7,827 bases of DNA from JBPOIS01 sp052034295. GTDB taxonomy: Bacteria > Pseudomonadota > Gammaproteobacteria > Pseudomonadales > Moraxellaceae. Below are positions 6,756 through 7,827 of the stretch, piece after piece. A program made the translations under genes and the position numbers. A model generated the notes under the pieces. That model searched no databases and was not told where the DNA came from. It saw only the letters and a list, made by a program, of their open reading frames with translations. Each line of letters starts with the position of its first letter. Positions within the stretch are counted from its first letter, which is position 1. Location: positions 1 through 7,827 of the forward strand of contig JBPOIS010000085.1 in assembly GCA_052034295.1 (NCBI GenBank). The letters run 5' to 3'.

Positions 6756-7342
6756 AGACCCCTGGGCTGTGGATGGTGGCCGGGGTGCTGGCGCTTGGGC
6801 TGGCAGTCCTGCTGTTCTGGCTGTGGACAGCATCGCCGGAGAAAAACATGGCCACTGTGGCACCTGTGGCCGCCCCGGCTGCGGTGGGGCCTGTGGCGGG
6901 CGCTGCAGGACAGGCGGATGAACAGCCGATTGTCCTGCCGCAGGCCAGCTGGGCGCTCCAGCCGGCCGATGTGCCCATCACCCTGCCGGAGGCGCTGTTC
7001 AGCGTGGAGGCCAGTGAAAGCATGGCTCAGGCCCGTCTGCAGGGTGACGACCGCGCCCCGCCCATCCAGCACACTCCGGCAGCGCAGCCACTGGCCACCG
7101 CAGCCCAGAAGGCCGATCCGGCCGCCTATGCCCGCTATGAAGTCCAGAACAACCAGCGGCTGTATCAGGCCTATGTCTCGGCCGCCACTCAGGCCATCCC
7201 GGACCTGGAGCGTGACATCGCCCGGGCTCGTGCTGAGGGCCTGAGTCCCGAACAGATCGCTGAAGGGGAAGAAAAATTGCGCCGCATCAAGGCCATGCAG
7301 CAGGAATTGCTGCAAAAACACCCGGAACTGACCCTGCGCTAA
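6752..7342 (+). CDS. Small membrane-anchored periplasmic protein of unknown function
   Basis: The family was not recognised. The GTG at 6752 overlaps the TGA of the parvulin gene in a GTGA arrangement, a classic coupling signal; the ATG at 6698 in the same frame would overlap by 58 nt and place a Pro/Cys-rich stretch before the membrane helix, so it is less likely. The 196-aa product has one hydrophobic segment (about 6-26) without a signal-peptidase box, then an Ala/Pro/Val-rich linker (about 34-55), a middle region of low complexity, and a highly charged, Glu/Arg/Gln-rich C-terminal part (about 125-192) that should be helical and possibly a coiled coil. Topology would be a short cytoplasmic N-terminus with the bulk in the periplasm. 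The plan (anchor, Ala/Pro linker, helical domain) recalls lipase-specific foldases, but it is much shorter than those and no diagnostic motif was seen. Its role is presumably tied to the enzyme and foldase upstream. Confidence 0.75.
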   Translation: MKTPGLWMVAGVLALGLAVLLFWLWTASPEKNMATVAPVAAPAAVGPVAGAAGQADEQPIVLPQASWALQPADVPITLPEALFSVEASESMAQARLQGDDRAPPIQHTPAAQPLATAAQKADPAAYARYEVQNNQRLYQAYVSAATQAIPDLERDIARARAEGLSPEQIAEGEEKLRRIKAMQQELLQKHPELTLR

Positions 7343-7385
7343 CGCAGGTCGCCGAAGACTAGACCCGGCACCTTGAGCGCAAAGG

Positions 7386-7435
7386 CTTCGACTTCGCTCA
7401 GCCAGCGTAAGCCTGTTCCCTGAGCGCAGTCGAAG
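7386..7435. repeat. REP-like inverted repeat (CTTCGACTTCGCTCAG / CTGAGCGCAGTCGAAG)
   Basis: Arms of 16 bp (7386-7401 and 7420-7435) match with one mismatch and enclose an 18-nt loop. The central CGCTCA can also pair with TGAGCG at 7374-7379, and AAGCCTG (7409-7415) pairs with CAGGCTT (7438-7444), so alternative folds exist. Sequences of the form TTCGACT-CGCTCAG are frequent dispersed palindromes in bacterial intergenic DNA. Placed between convergent genes, it may work as a bidirectional transcript end. There is no U tract. Confidence 0.6.
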
Positions 7436-7517
7436 GGCAGGCTTCAACGCCGCCCAGCCAGACCTGCTTCTGCTTTTGACAGTCTTTGTACATAAACGCC
7501 ATCCACTACAGGGCAAA

Positions 7518-7620
7518 GTCCCCGCAACTGTCCGAGCAGGACCAAAGTCGATCGGTCTGACAGACCGCCCCCAGTCCAGCCTCACCACCGGGCACACCGG
7601 TTCGCGAGTTTTGCGGGGAC
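7518..7620. repeat. Inverted repeat GTCCCCGCAA / TTGCGGGGAC with internal palindrome
   Basis: GTCCCCGCAA (7518-7527) and TTGCGGGGAC (7611-7620) are perfect 10-bp complements 83 nt apart. Between them CGGTCTG-A-CAGACCG (7553-7567) is a perfect 7-bp palindrome around one base. The arrangement suggests the terminal repeats of a small element or the base of a long RNA fold; nothing coding is seen inside. Confidence 0.4.
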
Positions 7621-7631
7621 AGATGGTTTTG

Positions 7632-7657
7632 CCTACTTTTGCCGAAACCAAAGCAGG
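7632..7657 (-). repeat. Imperfect hairpin near the end of the DUF815-like transcript
   Basis: CCTACTTTTG (7632-7641) and CCAAAGCAGG (7648-7657) are complementary at 8 of 10 positions around CCGAAA. On the minus strand one mismatch becomes a G-U pair, so the fold is better in the transcript of the rightward neighbour, whose stop is 45 nt upstream in that direction. No U tract follows, so a terminator role is uncertain. Confidence 0.35.
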
Positions 7658-7701
7658 TCGCCGAAGGCCAAGAAAGGCATCCTGAGCGGCTGGCCCCAGG
7701 A

Positions 7702-7827
7702 TCAGTCCTCAGCCTGATCGTGCTCGGCCAGCTGCTGCTGGCCAACCCAGTGGCGCACAAACTGCGCGGCAGCGCGGCCCGAACGCTGGCCCCGGGTGGC
7801 GGCCCAGCGCAGCGCCTCTGCCTGTAC
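7702..7827 (-). CDS. C-terminus of a probable DUF815-type AAA ATPase (partial)
   Basis: Only the last 41 residues are in the window, read leftwards from the right edge to a TGA at 7704-7702. The segment EALRWAATRGQRSGRAAAQFV resembles the conserved C-terminal end I recall for DUF815 proteins, a family of AAA-type ATPases of unknown role in which an EAL-WA---G-RSGR-A-QF block follows the ATPase core. The ATP-binding motifs lie outside the window, so the call rests on this short block and is tentative. The gene is convergent with the phospholipase unit; the intervening repeat-rich stretch separates the two transcription units. Confidence 0.5.
   Translation of the reverse strand, partial: VQAEALRWAATRGQRSGRAAAQFVRHWVGQQQLAEHDQAED

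Larger units (their letters stand above)
7344..7666. repeat. Non-coding segment bounded by a 14-bp direct repeat
   Basis: GCAGGTCGCCGAAG occurs exactly at 7344-7357, one base after a stop codon, and again at 7653-7666. Between the copies lie several inverted repeats listed separately and no convincing gene. Motifs of this sort (GTAGGTCGCC-like ends, CTTCGAC...CTCAG stems) are, from memory, typical of dispersed intergenic repeats in proteobacterial genomes. It could be a composite of repeat elements or a small non-autonomous element. No transposase or clear target-site duplication is visible. Confidence 0.4.

Noticed and set aside
7476..7481. TTGACA, a perfect -35 hexamer
   Set aside because: No acceptable -10 is found 16-18 bp downstream, and no gene follows on that strand.
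7506..7760. 84-codon minus-strand open frame across the repeat region
   Set aside because: It spans the palindromes, overlaps the end of the DUF815-like gene in another frame, and has no recognisable domain; such frames are commonly produced by dispersed repeats.
1..7827. tRNA, rRNA, CRISPR array, transposase or phage genes
   Set aside because: No tRNA-like cloverleaf, no regularly spaced repeats and no mobile-element protein motifs were seen on either strand.

Overview
The window is GC-rich, tightly packed bacterial DNA from a Gram-negative proteobacterium. The evidence is signal-peptide and periplasmic-type proteins, a YceF-type Maf protein, and the hisZ-purA gene pair, which is common in Gamma- and Betaproteobacteria. 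A gammaproteobacterium is most likely. The genus cannot be fixed from the sequence alone.

Layout. (1) Positions 1-675, minus strand: a small DUF2237 gene overlaps the start of a Maf/YceF nucleotide pyrophosphatase gene that runs off the left edge. (2) Positions 676-933: a divergent intergenic region with a 14-bp palindrome, a likely extended -10 promoter, and a leader that can fold into a two-tier hairpin. (3) Positions 934-4023, plus strand: a compact housekeeping operon of hisZ (histidine pathway regulatory subunit), purA (adenylosuccinate synthetase) and a small PlsC-like acyltransferase, with gaps of only 13 and 20 nt. (4) Positions 4024-4359: a 336-nt gap with hairpins, including a terminator candidate, then an AT-rich, A-tract-bearing stretch that leads into the next unit. 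(5) Positions 4360-7342, plus strand: three genes spaced 5 nt apart and then overlapping by 4 nt. They encode a secreted zinc phospholipase C / P1-nuclease-fold enzyme, an exported parvulin-type (SurA/PpiC-like) protein, and a small membrane-anchored protein with an Ala/Pro-rich linker and a helical tail. (6) Positions 7343-7701: a convergent intergenic region of about 360 nt without a credible gene. It is full of inverted and direct repeats typical of dispersed intergenic elements. (7) Positions 7702-7827, minus strand: the C-terminus of what looks like a DUF815 AAA-type ATPase.

The most interesting part is unit (5). Close spacing and translational coupling suggest that a secreted metalloenzyme is made together with a dedicated periplasmic folding factor and a membrane-anchored partner of unknown function. 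The rotamase domain of the parvulin appears to have lost one conserved active-site histidine, so it may act as a chaperone rather than an isomerase. This functional link is inferred from gene order and domain types; it is not demonstrated.
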